Source of the DNA: Schizophyllum amplum
Taxonomy: Eukaryota; Basidiomycota; Agaricomycetes; Agaricales; Schizophyllaceae
Direction: 5' to 3'
Assembly (NCBI GenBank): GCA_007026445.1
Contig: VDMD01000007.1
Coordinates: forward strand, 1,108,608 to 1,172,607
DNA: 64,000 nucleotides
Part shown: one piece after another, positions 34,101-45,445 of the stretch
Numbering within the stretch: position 1 is the stretch's first letter
Layout of the letters: each line of letters begins with the position of its first letter
Position numbers and translations under genes: made by a program
Notes under the pieces: generated by a model
Databases searched by the model: none
What the model was told of the DNA's origin: nothing
Seen by the model: the letters and a program-made list of their open reading frames with translations, nothing else

Positions 34101-34380
34101 GTGATCTAATGCGTTATACGGAGAAGGCAAGCCTAAACAATTTTTTTAGACACATCATGGCATGCAGACAAAGAAGAACGCCAGTCAAAACGCTTGAAGT
34201 CGACCGTGACCGGCATGAAAGTACACAGTACAGCGTGTTGTATAGTACAGGTCTATTAATTTAGCACTTCAGAGTCTTGATGCTACCAATACAGGCATAT
34301 GTGAGCACTCTACGTGCGAAGAACTTGCCTGTACGCTGCACGAAGAGATAGAAGACGACCTCGTCCGACCCGAACAATTC

Positions 34381-34415
34381 GCGGCAAAGCCCGATAACGT
34401 GACTCGGAGCCGAAG
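34381..34415 (+). promoter_or_regulatory. Conserved upstream module, F-box-like copy 7
   Basis: GCGGCAAAGCCCGATAACGT, then GACTCGGAGCCGAAG, lies about 145 bp before the start at 34561. It matches blocks before copies 3, 9 and 10. This copy has AACGTGAC where copy 9 has CACGTGAC. Confidence 0.55.
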
Positions 34416-34560
34416 TCAAGGTAGGTAAGTAAGTGACTGATGTCACGGCTTCTGATTGAGGCTGTGATCAAGCGTTGACTTTGCTCCTCTTCCTTCGCGG
34501 CCAAACTGTTCTTGTGCATCTCTCATCGCCGCTCGACGCACATCCCTAAGAGTGCTCTCA

Positions 34561-36355
34561 ATGGCCACATCAGCCAACGTGCCTCCGAACATGGCGACAC
34601 CTACACTGCTATCGCCAGATCCGCCGACATCGCTGGCCACTGATGCCTCCGAGTCCCGTTCAATCACGACGAACTGCAGACTTGAGAGCATACCCAATAC
34701 AGTGACTGAATCCGCGGGCGCGCGCGTGGCATCCACATATGAGCTCTTCTCCAAGATCTGCAGGCTACTGCTCGTGGATGGACGGCCCTCACCCCTCCTC
34801 AACCCCGCCACCGCTTGCCGCGCCATGAGTGATGTCGCCCTCGATATCCTATGGGAGAAGCAGGTTCACCTCGGCTACCTTTTTCTCACTATTCCTCGCG
34901 TGGAAAAGAGTCAGGTTACTCGCCGTCGCTGGGTCAACGTGAGCAGCTACAACTGTCCACCGGGAAATAGAAAGATATCTCCCCGCGAAGTCAGTAAAAC
35001 GGTGCGTCTTACCGGCTATCTTCTCTGAAATTAATCGTTCTAATCCATTGTTCTGGCAGTTGTTGAAGCTTCCACAAGAGGGTCGACGGGCGGTCGTGAC
35101 TGAAGCGGAATACGCTAGGTTCCGCAGCTACGCGCAACGCATCAAGATCCTGGTAGACTTCAAGGACAAGGACCACGCATACATCATTATCGACAGGCCT
35201 CTTTTGCGTGCGGTCCTCAAGCACGGCCCCATCTTACCCAACGCGCACACTATCAACTTCAGAAGTAGTGAGGAGTGCGCCTTCGAGGGAATGCGTATCA
35301 TGTTGCAATCCGACAGTACCATGTTGCCGCCGCGTTCTGGTGATGCATGGGTATCGTTGGCGGGCCAGTATTACGACTCTTCTACATCCAGTGTGGAGTA
35401 TCGCGCGATAGCCCCATGCGCGTCCCTCTCGAACATCCGCGCGCTGACGATTCCACCCGGGGAGAACTACGAAGGCATCCCACACCTCCGCGGCCTTCCA
35501 TTCCTTGAGGAGCTCCATCTCATCGACTTCGCCTTATGCCTCGGCTTCAGCCGCTTGGAACCTCGCCCAATACTGCAGCCTGGCTTCCGTGCGCTACGTT
35601 CACTCAAACTCAGCGAGACACGGTATTTCGATGTCGCGCGCGAACTCGTGCGCTTCATGTCGAGCGAGCCACTTCGCCTCCACACCTTCGAACACTTCGA
35701 GTTCCACATCAACAGCTCCTTTCAGGACACCCAGCAGCTCGACGCCAGGCGCTTCTACGGAACGCTGTGCCAATGCTTCGACCACGAATCGCTCACGAGA
35801 TTGAAAGTCACGACAGGTCGCGCCGTCGACGTGCGCAGTGCTCGTCTCTTCTCCGACCTGCGCGTCTTCAAGAACGTCTCGATCGCCGCCGTCTACGTCA
35901 ATCACGAGGGCGCAGATCTCGATAACGCGCTCGATATCCTCACCGCAGCCTGGCCCTCGCTCACGCAATTGCGGTTCGTCAACCGCGGCGCGATGGAACT
36001 GTATGTACCCAGTCCGCGCATGACGCGGGTGTCACTTGAGGGGCTGATACCGCTCGCTACGCGGTGTCCTGCGCTGCAATTGTTGGAAATACCACTGGAC
36101 TCCCGTCGGCCTGCACCCGAGTCCATACATTTGTTGGAGCATCAAGTGCCATGCGACCGGCGAATGGAACTGGACGTACGAGCCGCGGACCCGCCGAGAA
36201 AGCAAGAGGATATTGACCGAATGGTAAACTTCTTAGCAAGCGTGTTTCCAGGGCAGACGTTGCGGACTATCCGGACAGGCGAATGGGACGACTGGCAGGA
36301 GATCAGCGAAAGGGTGCGGGAATCATGCCGGAAAAGGATGCAGTCTGGCAGTTAG
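34561..36355 (+). CDS. F-box-like protein, copy 7 (intact)
   Basis: Exons 34561-35001 and 35060-36355 encode 578 residues. The start is placed at the conserved MATSANVPP, three codons inside the longest frame, because copies 3, 9 and 10 all begin MAT. The 58-nt intron is phase 0, between SKT and LLKLP. The F-box core is ASTYELFSKICRLLLVD and ALDILWEKQVHLGYLFLTIP. LRR-like blocks follow (IRALTIPPG, LRGLPFLEELHLIDFA, GFRALRSLKLSE). The end block is FLASVFPGQTLRTI. It is nearly identical to copy 9. Confidence 0.85.
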
Positions 36356-37160
36356 ATCTAGTGAATGGACGGGTGCTATTGATGCTTGCCGAATAGAATA
36401 TGCAGAACCGAATGAAGGAAGAGGGCATATTTTATTATCACTCACGCAAGCACTATGTATGCACAAAGGAATGAGGGCAAAATTCAAAAGGCATCCAGTC
36501 TGCCTTTCTTTGCGGGCCACACCCATAACGTCTGCAAAGCATCGTCAGACTTTCAAGTTCTCGCGTCGATGATCAGATCCAAAGGCAGAATTTAAGACTC
36601 ACCGCTTCCAGTGAGCGCGACAAGTCCGACTTTGAATAAAAGCGGTGAAAAGTCAAGGTCAGAAACTTGCAAGCAAAGCAGATGTCGCTTCGACTGTGAT
36701 CAGTCGAACGGGCTTCGACCGTAGTCGCTCAAACGGTATAATCCGTCGAGCCAGTCACCTGAAGATCACACAATCCTCCCAGTTCATCGACGCGCAGGGC
36801 CGGAGTCCACAAGCGCTGATAGAAACGATGGAAAGGGTATGTATACAGCATGCCGATGAGAATACAACAATAGAGTACAACAAAAAGGCCAACCTAGAGA
36901 ATAAAGAATGTCACCCCGGTATCAATGCGAGAAAGCTGTCACCCAGCGCCGGCGCTCGTGTGTGTGGGTGGGTGTATGCGCGTGGGTATGTGTGTGCGGT
37001 GCCGTGTATGATGCGTTAGTCCGTCAATCCCGCTCATCCTCCTGCACTATCCTCCTCCGCTAAATCAATCCTCTCGCCGAAGTCTGACCCGACCCCGGAC
37101 TTCACGCCCGGCTCACCGACACCCCGACCTGAACCTCCTTCGCGTCGCGCTATACTTCCG
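36356..37160. other. Intergenic; GT-rich low-complexity tract
   Basis: This holds the 3' flank of copy 7, part of the segmental duplication, and a GT-rich simple tract at about 36955-37005. No gene is seen. Confidence 0.5.
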
Positions 37161-39337
37161 TCAGTCTTTCACTCTCCCTGCCTCGACAAGCACAACACTC
37201 ACATATCCATCCCGCGCCTCCCACCGCGCCTCCTCGCCCTCCAGCCGCACCGCCTGCTTCGCCAGGCGCCGGCGGCCCAAGAGCAGCGTCAGCATCGCCA
37301 TCGCGGCGATGGCGAAGCCCGCCATCAGGGGCAGGAAGTCAAAGCCGCAGTCTTTGGAGGTGGGCGCCGTGGCCGCGTCAAGGAAGCCAAACGATGGCGC
37401 GTCGGCGAAGCCGAGGGAGGAAGCAGCACCGTAGGCCTCATCGGTGAAGTTGGGCCCCACGGTCCACTCGCCGCCGGGGCCACCGAGGTTCTTGGCGCCG
37501 CAGACCTGCATCCACTGCTTGTTGCTGGAGATGGCGGAGCCCTGGAAGGTGGATTAGAGATGTTCAGCGGATGGGGTTGAGCGTGGTGGAAGCGGTTGGA
37601 GCGACCATTAGAAGCGAGGAGTGAGCGCGTATAGGAGGGAGAAGTCAAAAGGCAAGTTAGCACACGCACCTCCGCCCTGTAGATGAACTCCGTCAGCGGC
37701 ACGTCGGCCTTGTGCCCGTAGGGGTGCACGTCGTAGAAGCCGGCGGATCCGTTGGTGAAGCGGAAGCGCAAGAAGTCGCGGATGTCGGGCGGCGCGCCGC
37801 GGCGGAGCTCGACCGTGAGCGCCGAGGCGAAGTCGGCTGGAAAGGTGGATTAGCAAGGTGATTCGGAGCAGTAGGCGTGTGTGGGTTCAGGACGATGGCC
37901 AAGTACAGGACGTGCGCGCAGATGGTAGTGTAAGATGGGGTAAAGAGGAGGAGGTGATTGGATATGGGCATGGACAGGGGTCGCGGACATGAACGGCGGC
38001 GATGGACATATGGTCAAGGGCAAGGGCAAGTGGAGGGAGTCGAGGTCGCGAGGAAGATACTCACGAATCGCGCGCAGCTCCTTGTGCTGGTTCGCCATGC
38101 CCGTCAGATTGAAAAACGAGAGCATCGGCTGGTACGACGTCTCGATGAGCAGCAGCTGCAGCGGGTCGTGGTTGAATGAGATGCGCTCAACCGCATGCAG
38201 CACCGTGTGCAGGAGCGTGCGCCCCGCGACTATTGGGCGCGTCAGCCACCCCATCTCCTAGACTCATCAAGCAGCCGACCACATACCGTTCCCGATCCCA
38301 TTCGACTTCGAGTCCGAGAACACGCTGGCCTCATGCCAGTCCGCCAGCGCGCGCGCCTGCTCGTCGAGCCGCGGCGGCAGGCGGAACGCGTACGTGCGGT
38401 TGTGCATGTACTGCGTCGACACGTAGTCGTACAGCTGTCGCGCGTCGTCAGTAACCATACTGTCACCGCAGCCTGCCACGCACGTTCCACGAGTTCTCGA
38501 GCGTCGTCGGCCGGCCGAACACGTAGTCGCGCACGGCGCTGAAGAAGGGCGCGGCATCCTTCTCCTTCTTCTTGAACGCGTCCGAGGTGTGGAACTCCTC
38601 CACGTGCTTCTGGAAGTTCTGCAGGCGGTGGTGAGACGAGGTGCACGTAGCAGGGCTACACGGCGACGTACCGGGCAAGCCGTCCATCCCTCCATCGAGC
38701 GGTCGTTCCCGGGCTCGACCGTCTCGACTGGGATGCGTCGTCAGCGCGGGGTCCTTCGGACAGGGAAGCGAAACACATACCCGGCACATACTGGTATCCA
38801 CCGAGCGGCGCCATCACCGTCGTCTCGTTCGCGAGGATGATCTTGTTCTTGTCCGTCGGTGGGTAGAGCCCCTGCAGCAGCGCGATCGCCGAGTCGAACA
38901 CGGCTGTGCCCGCAGTGCCGGCTTTCACCTGCACGTTCGTTAGCCTAGTACAATAGGCAGAGCGCCGGCAGTGTTGCTCACCCTGACATGGATCTCGCGG
39001 TTGTCGACGAGGTCGCTGCGGATGCCGGAGATGAACGAGGGCGAGGAGGGGTTGAAGTATGTCGACCGGAGCAGCTGGCCGAGGTGGTGGGATTGGACCT
39101 GCAGGGTGATCAGACAAAGGACAGAGAGCAGGTGACACGGACGCGTACCTCGCCTAGGGCGGTCGTCTCGACGATGGACGGCGCATAGGTCTTGGGGTCC
39201 TGGTAGAGGTTGGTGCGGTCGCCGTTGCGAGCGATGACTATGACGCCGAGGACCTGAGACATGGTGTAGAAGCTGGAGAGTGAGTAGAAGAGGATAGAGA
39301 GGAGGACGGGAGATGTAAGGAGCTCGAGCTTGTGCAA
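37161..39337 (-). CDS. Histidine-phosphatase-fold (branch 2) membrane protein, RHG replaced by RNG
   Basis: Nine exons are proposed: 39337-39149, 39098-38982, 38928-38781, 38727-38672, 38618-38484, 38434-38287, 38229-38065, 37836-37670 and 37541-37161, giving 501 residues. All phases agree. The signature region reads VIVIARNGDR, where the catalytic histidine of the usual RHG-x-R is Asn. The distal HD motif is kept (FNHDPLQLLLIE). N-glycosylation sites of the NET and NLT type are visible. A membrane segment (LPLMAGFAIAAMAMLTLLL) near residue 450 is followed by a basic tail, so the protein is probably type I with the phosphatase fold outside. The first Met gives a plausible signal peptide (hydrophobic LLSILFYSL). 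A second Met at 39262 gives 476 residues and begins directly at the fold. Loss of the nucleophilic His predicts no classical acid-phosphatase activity. Confidence 0.85.
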
Positions 39338-40000
39338 TGAGAAGACCCTGGTGTCTTATGAAGGGTGCAACATGCGCTGGAAACGAGGTAAGTAAAGATT
39401 ATCTCGAGTCACGGAGGCGCGGTGCAAGGCTGGCGAAGGCGAGGCAGGCATAGACAGGCGATATGCTCTTCAGACGCCTTCTACCCCGCAAGAAGGCACA
39501 TTGCGACAGGAATACCGGCCAATCTGCTCCTTCCTTGCACCTGCTTCAATATCGGCAGAACTCCCGGCAGAAATTGAGCTTGGCGCACGTGGACTGCTGG
39601 CGTTGGAGAATGCATGCAAGGCAATGTTGAGGGGCAGAGATGCTAGAGACTTTCATTGAGGCGCCTTTAACAGGTGGAGCGTTTCGATCGTTCCCTTGGG
39701 AGTGCGAGCGGTACTGACTATGGAGTGAAGGGGATGTATTGTGCAACGTCGACCGACAGAAGGCTTCGCGCACTCCTGCATATGATCCTCGGCTACGCGA
39801 AATGATGTGGAATGGCGCTCGCACGGAGCACGACACGCCTCGTCGCATTATAGCCTGCCTGGCCAGCTATATCCTACGCGTCAAGGCATACCAGCGCATA
39901 TATGCGGTAGTTCTAAGCCTTAGAAGGCTGCAAGACTCCATAAGCGTCGGCACAGGCTATAGGACTTTACACACTCACCGGAAACTGGTCCTCATCCTGC
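39338..40000. other. Intergenic, no gene recognised
   Basis: 5' flank of the phosphatase-fold gene and 3' flank of the uL30m gene. A 173-codon plus-strand frame crosses into the uL30m gene and is a shadow over much of its length. Confidence 0.45.
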
Positions 40001-40438
40001 CTACAGCCACGCGCCGCGCTTCGTGCCCACCACCTTGTACCCCTTCGGTGACGCGCGCTCGTGGCGCTGCTGCTGCTTTGTCCGGACGGCGGACGCGGGC
40101 ACGTTGTGCACTTCGACGAGTTCCTTCACGGCGAGAATCTTGCCTGCAATGTCCGGCGCGTGCGCGTGGTACACGGTCTGGTTGCGCTTGTGGAGGCCGA
40201 GCGCAACAAGCGTGCCCTTTGTGCGGTCACCCAGACCCCATGCTGACCGCCGCGACGTGATCTTGTAGTGCGTGAGCGGCTCGGGCTCCGAGGGCGTCTG
40301 CGACTGGACTGGAGGGGACAAATGCGACGGGCCCGGCGTCGGCTCAGGCGTTATGGTCGCCGTTGCCAGCGTCCGCGTCGTCGCGCGCAGTAAGGACTGT
40401 CGTTGTTGCCGAGTGCATGCTAGCAGCGTCGACGCCAT
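40001..40438 (-). CDS. MRPL33: Mitochondrial large-subunit ribosomal protein uL30m
   Basis: A single exon encodes 145 residues. The first about 28 residues are rich in Arg/Thr/Ala without acids, a typical mitochondrial presequence. The uL30 fold follows: THYKITSRRSAWGL, then ALGLHKRNQTVYH, then PDIAGKILAVKELVEV. This matches bacterial L30 and yeast Mrpl33. It acts in the mitochondrial 54S subunit. A short basic C-terminal extension (QQQRHERASPKGYK) follows the fold. The symbol uses the yeast name. The SRRSAWGL step lacks the PxK-type spacing of many homologues. Confidence 0.88.
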   Translation of the reverse strand: MASTLLACTRQQRQSLLRATTRTLATATITPEPTPGPSHLSPPVQSQTPSEPEPLTHYKITSRRSAWGLGDRTKGTLVALGLHKRNQTVYHAHAPDIAGKILAVKELVEVHNVPASAVRTKQQQRHERASPKGYKVVGTKRGAWL

Positions 40439-40956
40439 CGTGCGTTACCTTCGTGGTCAACGTCGGGGACGATCAGGATAGTGTTTGCTAGGAACAAACA
40501 GACGCCGCAAATTACAATCACAGGGACGCCTTTCCCACGGTTGCACCTCACTTTCACACTTCGACGTGTATTAGTAAATATTAGTAAATACTGTACTTAC
40601 CTTGCTTCATGCTCGTCCTCTCGTAAATGCCTACCTTCTGGACTTGTACGAAATGGACAAGAGCTCGTCCTCTGCATTGACTGAGGATCTTCTTGCAAGC
40701 AACCCACAGTCCGCCACGATCCATGACCGCCACACATTCCCTCAGACATACCAACACATTTCTGACCCCTCTAACCCGTTATCCTCAGGCGTCTCCCCTC
40801 TACTAATTCGCACGTGCTGCAGTTTGAATCTGCTTCTTGCATCGACCGCGTGCTGACCGGGACCTGCCATGGTGCGCATGTCCTCCACGCTGCAGCGGCG
40901 TCTCAAATTCAACCTTGACTTGGGCCTTCATCGTAGCTCGCACCCTTGCTTCCCAG
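40439..40956. other. Intergenic, no gene recognised
   Basis: 5' flanks of uL30m (-) and F-box-like copy 8 (+). An open frame extends upstream of 40957, but the family start argues against using it. Confidence 0.45.
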
Positions 40957-42962
40957 ATGCCCTCATCTCCACTCACACTATTGCCGGGCGCCTCGTCCAA
41001 GGCGGCATCGAGGGCTGTCCGACCCCACGACAATCACGGTACTCCAAGCGCCGTGCCTTCGCACGCAACTGCACTAGCGTTTACGCCTTTGTCTGCGGCC
41101 ACTCGCGTCGCATCCATATACGAGATCGTCCAGGAAATCTGCCGGATCCTCATCGCGCCGCCCCGCTTCTACGGGCGCCCTTACCCTGGCTTGCTGTGTC
41201 CTCTCACCAGGGTCTCGCGATTCGTCAGCGATGTCGCGCTTGATGTACTATGGGAAAAGCAAACGAGTTTAGCCCCACTCTTTCAGACTATCCCGCGAGT
41301 CGCGCGTCGTCTCGTAAAGTGGCGTCGCTACTACGACGGCTGGGAGTTCCTCGACTCAGATGAGCCGGACTCCGAGATTGTTAAGCGCAAGGTGCGTCGA
41401 TCAGCACGATTTCCTGTCCTGGGCGCTTACGGCTTTGGCCATCTGTATTCTCAGGTCTTGAAGATACCATGTCGTCATCAGCTTGACGATGACCGGGAGT
41501 CTGAGCCTGGAAACGCGGTCGACCATGACGGCGCCGGCGCTGGCATTGGCGACGGAGTCTCCCACGAGAAAGCCTGTGACGACGGCATACCCGTCGAAGG
41601 GCCCCTGTCGAAGACGCCTGTGACTCTGACTCGAACTCTGAAGCCTCCGATGACGACCGCTGCCCAGAAGACGACTGCGACCCAGACGAGCTCGAGCTCA
41701 CGGATGCGGAGTACGAAAGGTTCACGCATTACGCCAGACGCATCCGGGTCTTCGACGCTCAGCGCCGAGAACCCTGGCGCTCGAGGAAGATCTTTGTCGA
41801 CAACGCCCTGTTGTTCGCCGCCCTCCGCCGCGGGCCTGTCCTGCCCAGAGTCCGCAGCATCCGCCTCCACAAAGAGATAGACCTCCTTATACACGGTTGC
41901 CACATTGTCGATATCGATACGCCCTCCCTCGTCGGTTACAGCGCGCTTGTCGTTCGGGATTTCGAATCATTCCACGCTAGTCCACTCTGCCCACTGACCC
42001 ACGTGCGCGACATGACCCTTCCGCCCGATCCCGAACTCGACGTACTCGCCCATCTTCGCCACCTCCCCCTACTCGAACAGCTGCACTTCGGCCCCGTGCG
42101 CTGGATCTACGAGGTCGAGGACTCGTGTCCCCCTCCCGCGGGCTTCTACGCGCTGCGCTCGCTGAGCATCTCGGGCATATCGCGCCTCGAGCATGTTCAG
42201 ATCATCCTATCCCGCATGTCGTCCAAGCCGCTGCGCCTGCGCTCTTTCTCGCACCGCAACACGCGGGATATGGCTACCTCGGCCGACCACACGTCGGCGT
42301 ACGACTTGTTCCGGGAGCTGCGCGCACGACTGGACGTCGATTACCTCGAGCAGCTCACCGTCTCCACTGCGTGTTGCATGCTGTATGAGCCCGCGGGCCT
42401 GCTCCTCAAAGACCTGTGCGCGTTCCCTGATGTGCGCGTAGCGAACATCCGGCTCGCCCACTCTCCGGGTATCGACGTCGACGAGGTGCTCGATGTGATC
42501 ACTTCCGCCTGGCCTGGCCTGGAGAAGATCTTCATCCGTAATAACCCAAACGAAAGCTTTCGGTATGGGCATCTCGATGATCCGGAATCGGGAACGCGCA
42601 GGCACGGATCTCTCGCCGGGCTCATTCCTCTCGCGCTGCGGTGTCCGCGTTTGGCCGTGGTATCTGTACCGCTGCAGATACCCTCGGAGTCTCTTGCTAT
42701 ACCTCGCCCCCTGGAGTTCGTCGTTGGAGACGCGTTTGCGACACGCCAGGTACGCGTAGATGCCAGGAAAGGTGATGCAGGCGACAGGGTCGATGAAGTG
42801 GCCGCATTTGTGGCAAGCGTATTCCCGTCGCTACTGTCCATCTCGTCTTGCGAGGCGGGGTCGGATGCGATGAAGAGGTGGAAAGAGGTTACGCAGAAGG
42901 TGAAACATCCGGAGGAAACAGGCGTCATTTCGCAAGGTAGTCACGGTGCGGTGTCTTTATAG
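40957..42962 (+). pseudogene. F-box-like protein, copy 8 (acidic-insert subfamily, apparent frameshift)
   Basis: Exon 1 is 40957-41391 (F-box core ASIYEIVQEICRIL, ALDVLWEKQTSLAPLF). A 63-nt intron precedes VLKIPCRHQ at 41455. The frame then runs to about 41600 in the acidic segment. There the family sequence (DACDSDSNSEASDDD, then ELTDAEYERFTHYARRIR) continues in a different frame, which stays open to the stop at 42962 and contains the LRR-like region and end block FVASVFPSLLSIS. A shift of one or two bases between about 41575 and 41615 is needed; no convincing splice pair fixes it. Everything else is intact, so a recent indel or a base-call error in this acidic stretch are both possible. Confidence 0.65.
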
Positions 42963-43487
42963 TGGTTGTTCATAGTGGTTCTTCTTACTTACTGCGTGCC
43001 ACTTAATCGAAGTTCATTTCAGAGCAACGCGCTGCCTGCAATATGGAAGAGTACTGTTCTCGGATGTAGCTGAAATTTAAGGTCAGATGTACGATGTGTG
43101 CTCCTAGAGACGCCTAATATGTCAAACCGCTTCGTTTTCAACCACTTCGACCATCTTGTCGGGCTGCTCTAAAGCATGGCCTAACGGGTCACAGTCGGAC
43201 TCGTCGCGCTCACTGAACCTTCTAGCGGTACGTGTTAAATCCGATTGAGCTTCTGAACACTGATCATGGACGCGAGCATCCGAAGCCTGACGATGCTTTG
43301 AAGACGTATGGGGGTGGCCCGCAAAGAAAGACAGACTAAAACTCTGCCCTCATTCAGGTCTTGGTACATGGTGCTTGCGCAAGTGATACAAAATATGACA
43401 TCTTCCTTCATTTGGTTTTGCATCTTCTGTCCGGCGAGCATTGATAGCACCCGTCCATACACTACTTGACTTGTCCTGACTGCCGAG
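42963..43487. other. Intergenic between convergent F-box-like copies 8 and 9
   Basis: No gene. 43287-43487 belongs to the inverted segmental duplication. Confidence 0.5.
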
Positions 43488-45285
43488 CTACATCCTTTTC
43501 CGGCACAATTCCCGCACCTTGTCGCAGATCTCCCGCCACTCGTCCTGGAGGGATTCCCAATCGCCAGATGCCCGAATGGATCGCAACGTTTGCGCTGGAA
43601 ATACGCTTGCTAAGAAGTTCACCAGAAGGTCGATGTCCTCTTGCTTCCTCGGCGGTCTCGCGGCTCGTACGTCCAGTTCTATTTGCCGGCCGCGTAGCAC
43701 TTGGTGCTCCAGCAGATGGATATGCTTGGGTACAGGCCGACAGGTGTCCAGCGGCAACCCTAACAATTTCAGCGCAGGACACCGCGTAGCGAGCGGTATC
43801 AGCCCCTCAAGTGACACTTGCGTCATGCGTGGACTGGGTTCATACAATTCCATCGCGCCACGGTTGACGAAGCGCAATTGCGTGAGTGAGGGCCAGGCTG
43901 CGGTGAGGATATCGAGCGCGTTATCGAGATCTGCACCCTCGTGATTGACGTAGACGACGGCGATCGAGACGTTCTTGAAGACGCGCAAGGCGGAGAAGAG
44001 GCGCGCACTGTCCACGTTGACGGCGCGACCGGTTGTGACTTGCAGCCTCTGGAGCGATTCGTGGTCCAAGCATTGGCGCAGCGTTCCGTAAAAGCGTCTG
44101 GCGTCGAGCTGCTGATCCTCCCAACGCGTATCACAGGTGCCGAACTCGAGGTGCGTGAAGGCGTGGAGGCGAAGTGGCTCGCTCGACATGAAGCGCACGA
44201 GTTCGCGCGCGACGTCGAAATGCCTCGTCTCGCTGAGTTTGAGTGAGCGTAGCGCACGGAAGCCAGGCTGCGGCGTCGGTAGAGGTTCTGAGCGGCTGAA
44301 GATGCATGAAACGAAGTCGATGAGATGAAGCTCCTCAAGGAATGGAAGGCCGCGAAGGTGTGGGATGGCAGCATATTCTTCACCGGGTGAAATTGTGAGC
44401 GCGCGGATGTTCGAGAGAGACGCGCATGCGGCTATCGCGCGATACTTGAAACTGGTCGTGGAAGAGTCGAAATACCGGCGCGCCAAAGATACCCATGCAT
44501 CGTGAGAGCGTCCACGCGCTGTCATGGTACTGTCGGATTGCAATACGATATGCAGTCCCTCGAAAGCATACTTCTCGCTACTTCGAAAGTTGATAGTGTG
44601 CGCGTTGGGCAAAATGGGGCCGTGCTTGAGTACTGCACGTAAGAGAGGCCTGTCGATGATGATGTATGCGTATTCCTTGTCCTTGAAGTCCACCAGGATC
44701 TTGATGCGTTGCGCGTAGCTGCGGAACCTAGCGTATTCCGCTTCAGTCACGACCGCCCGTCGACCCTCTTGTGGAAGCTTCAACAACTGCCAGAACAATG
44801 GATTAGAATAACCAAGTTCATGGAAGACAGCTAGAAAGCCGCACCGTTTTACTGACTTCGCGGGGTGATATCTTTCTATTTCCCGGCGGACAGTTGTAGC
44901 TGCTCACGTTGACCCAGCGACGGCGAGTAACCTGAATTTTTTCCACGCGAGCCATAGTGAGAAAAAGGTAGCCGAGGTGAACCTGCTTTTCCCATAGGAT
45001 GTCGAGGGCGACATCACTCATGGCGCGGCAGGCGGTGGCGGGATTGAGGAGGGGTGAGGGCCGCCCATCGACGAGCAGTAGTCGGCAGATCTTGGAGAAG
45101 AGTTCATATGTGGATGCCACGCGCGCGCCGGCGGATTCGGTCACTGTATTCGATACGCCCTCAAGTCTGCAGTTCGTCGTGATTGAACGGGACTCGGAGG
45201 CATCAGTGGCCAGCGATGTCGGCGGATCTGGCGATAGCAGTGTAGGTCTCGTCATTTCCGGAGGCACATTGGCTGCTGTAGCCAT
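43488..45285 (-). CDS. F-box-like protein, copy 9 (intact)
   Basis: Exons 45285-44845 and 44786-43488 encode 579 residues. The start is placed at MATAANVPP, not at the longer frame from 45402, because copies 3, 7 and 10 begin at the equivalent MAT and the upstream extension overlaps the conserved promoter block. The 58-nt phase-0 intron lies between SKT and LLKLP. The F-box core, LRR-like segments and end block (FLASVFPAQTLRSI) match copy 7 almost residue for residue, with local differences such as TCDTRWEDQQ versus NSSFQDTQQ. Confidence 0.86.
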
Positions 45286-45410
45286 TGCGAGCACTCGTAC
45301 GGAAGCACGTCGAACGACGACGAGAGATGCACAAGAAGAGATCGCCGAAAAGAAGAGGAGCAAAGTCAACGCCTCCACAGCCTCAATCAGGAGCCGTGAC
45401 ATAATCTGGT

Positions 45411-45444
45411 TCTCGGCTCCGAGTCACGTGATCGGGCTTTGCCG
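45411..45444 (-). promoter_or_regulatory. Conserved upstream module, F-box-like copy 9
   Basis: On the minus strand it reads CGGCAAAGCCCGATCACGTG, then ACTCGGAGCCGAGAA, about 125 bp before the start. It contains CACGTGAC, an E-box-type core of the kind recognised by bHLH factors. Confidence 0.6.
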
Positions 45445-45445
45445 C

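Larger units (their letters stand above)
34381..36548 (+). repeat. Segmental duplication, forward copy
   Basis: About 2.15 kb covering the promoter module, F-box-like copy 7 and its 3' flank is closely repeated in inverted orientation at 43287-45444. Similarity includes non-coding flanks (for example TTTCTTTGCGGGCCAC at the 3' side), so this is a DNA duplication and not only protein conservation. Confidence 0.8.
43287..45444 (-). repeat. Segmental duplication, inverted copy
   Basis: Inverted counterpart of 34381-36548, covering F-box-like copy 9 with its upstream module and 3' flank. Confidence 0.8.

Noticed and set aside
45286..45402. Longer N-terminus for F-box-like copy 9, with a hydrophobic stretch suggesting a signal peptide
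   Set aside because: Not conserved in copies 3, 7 or 10, all of which begin at MAT, and it overlaps the conserved promoter block.
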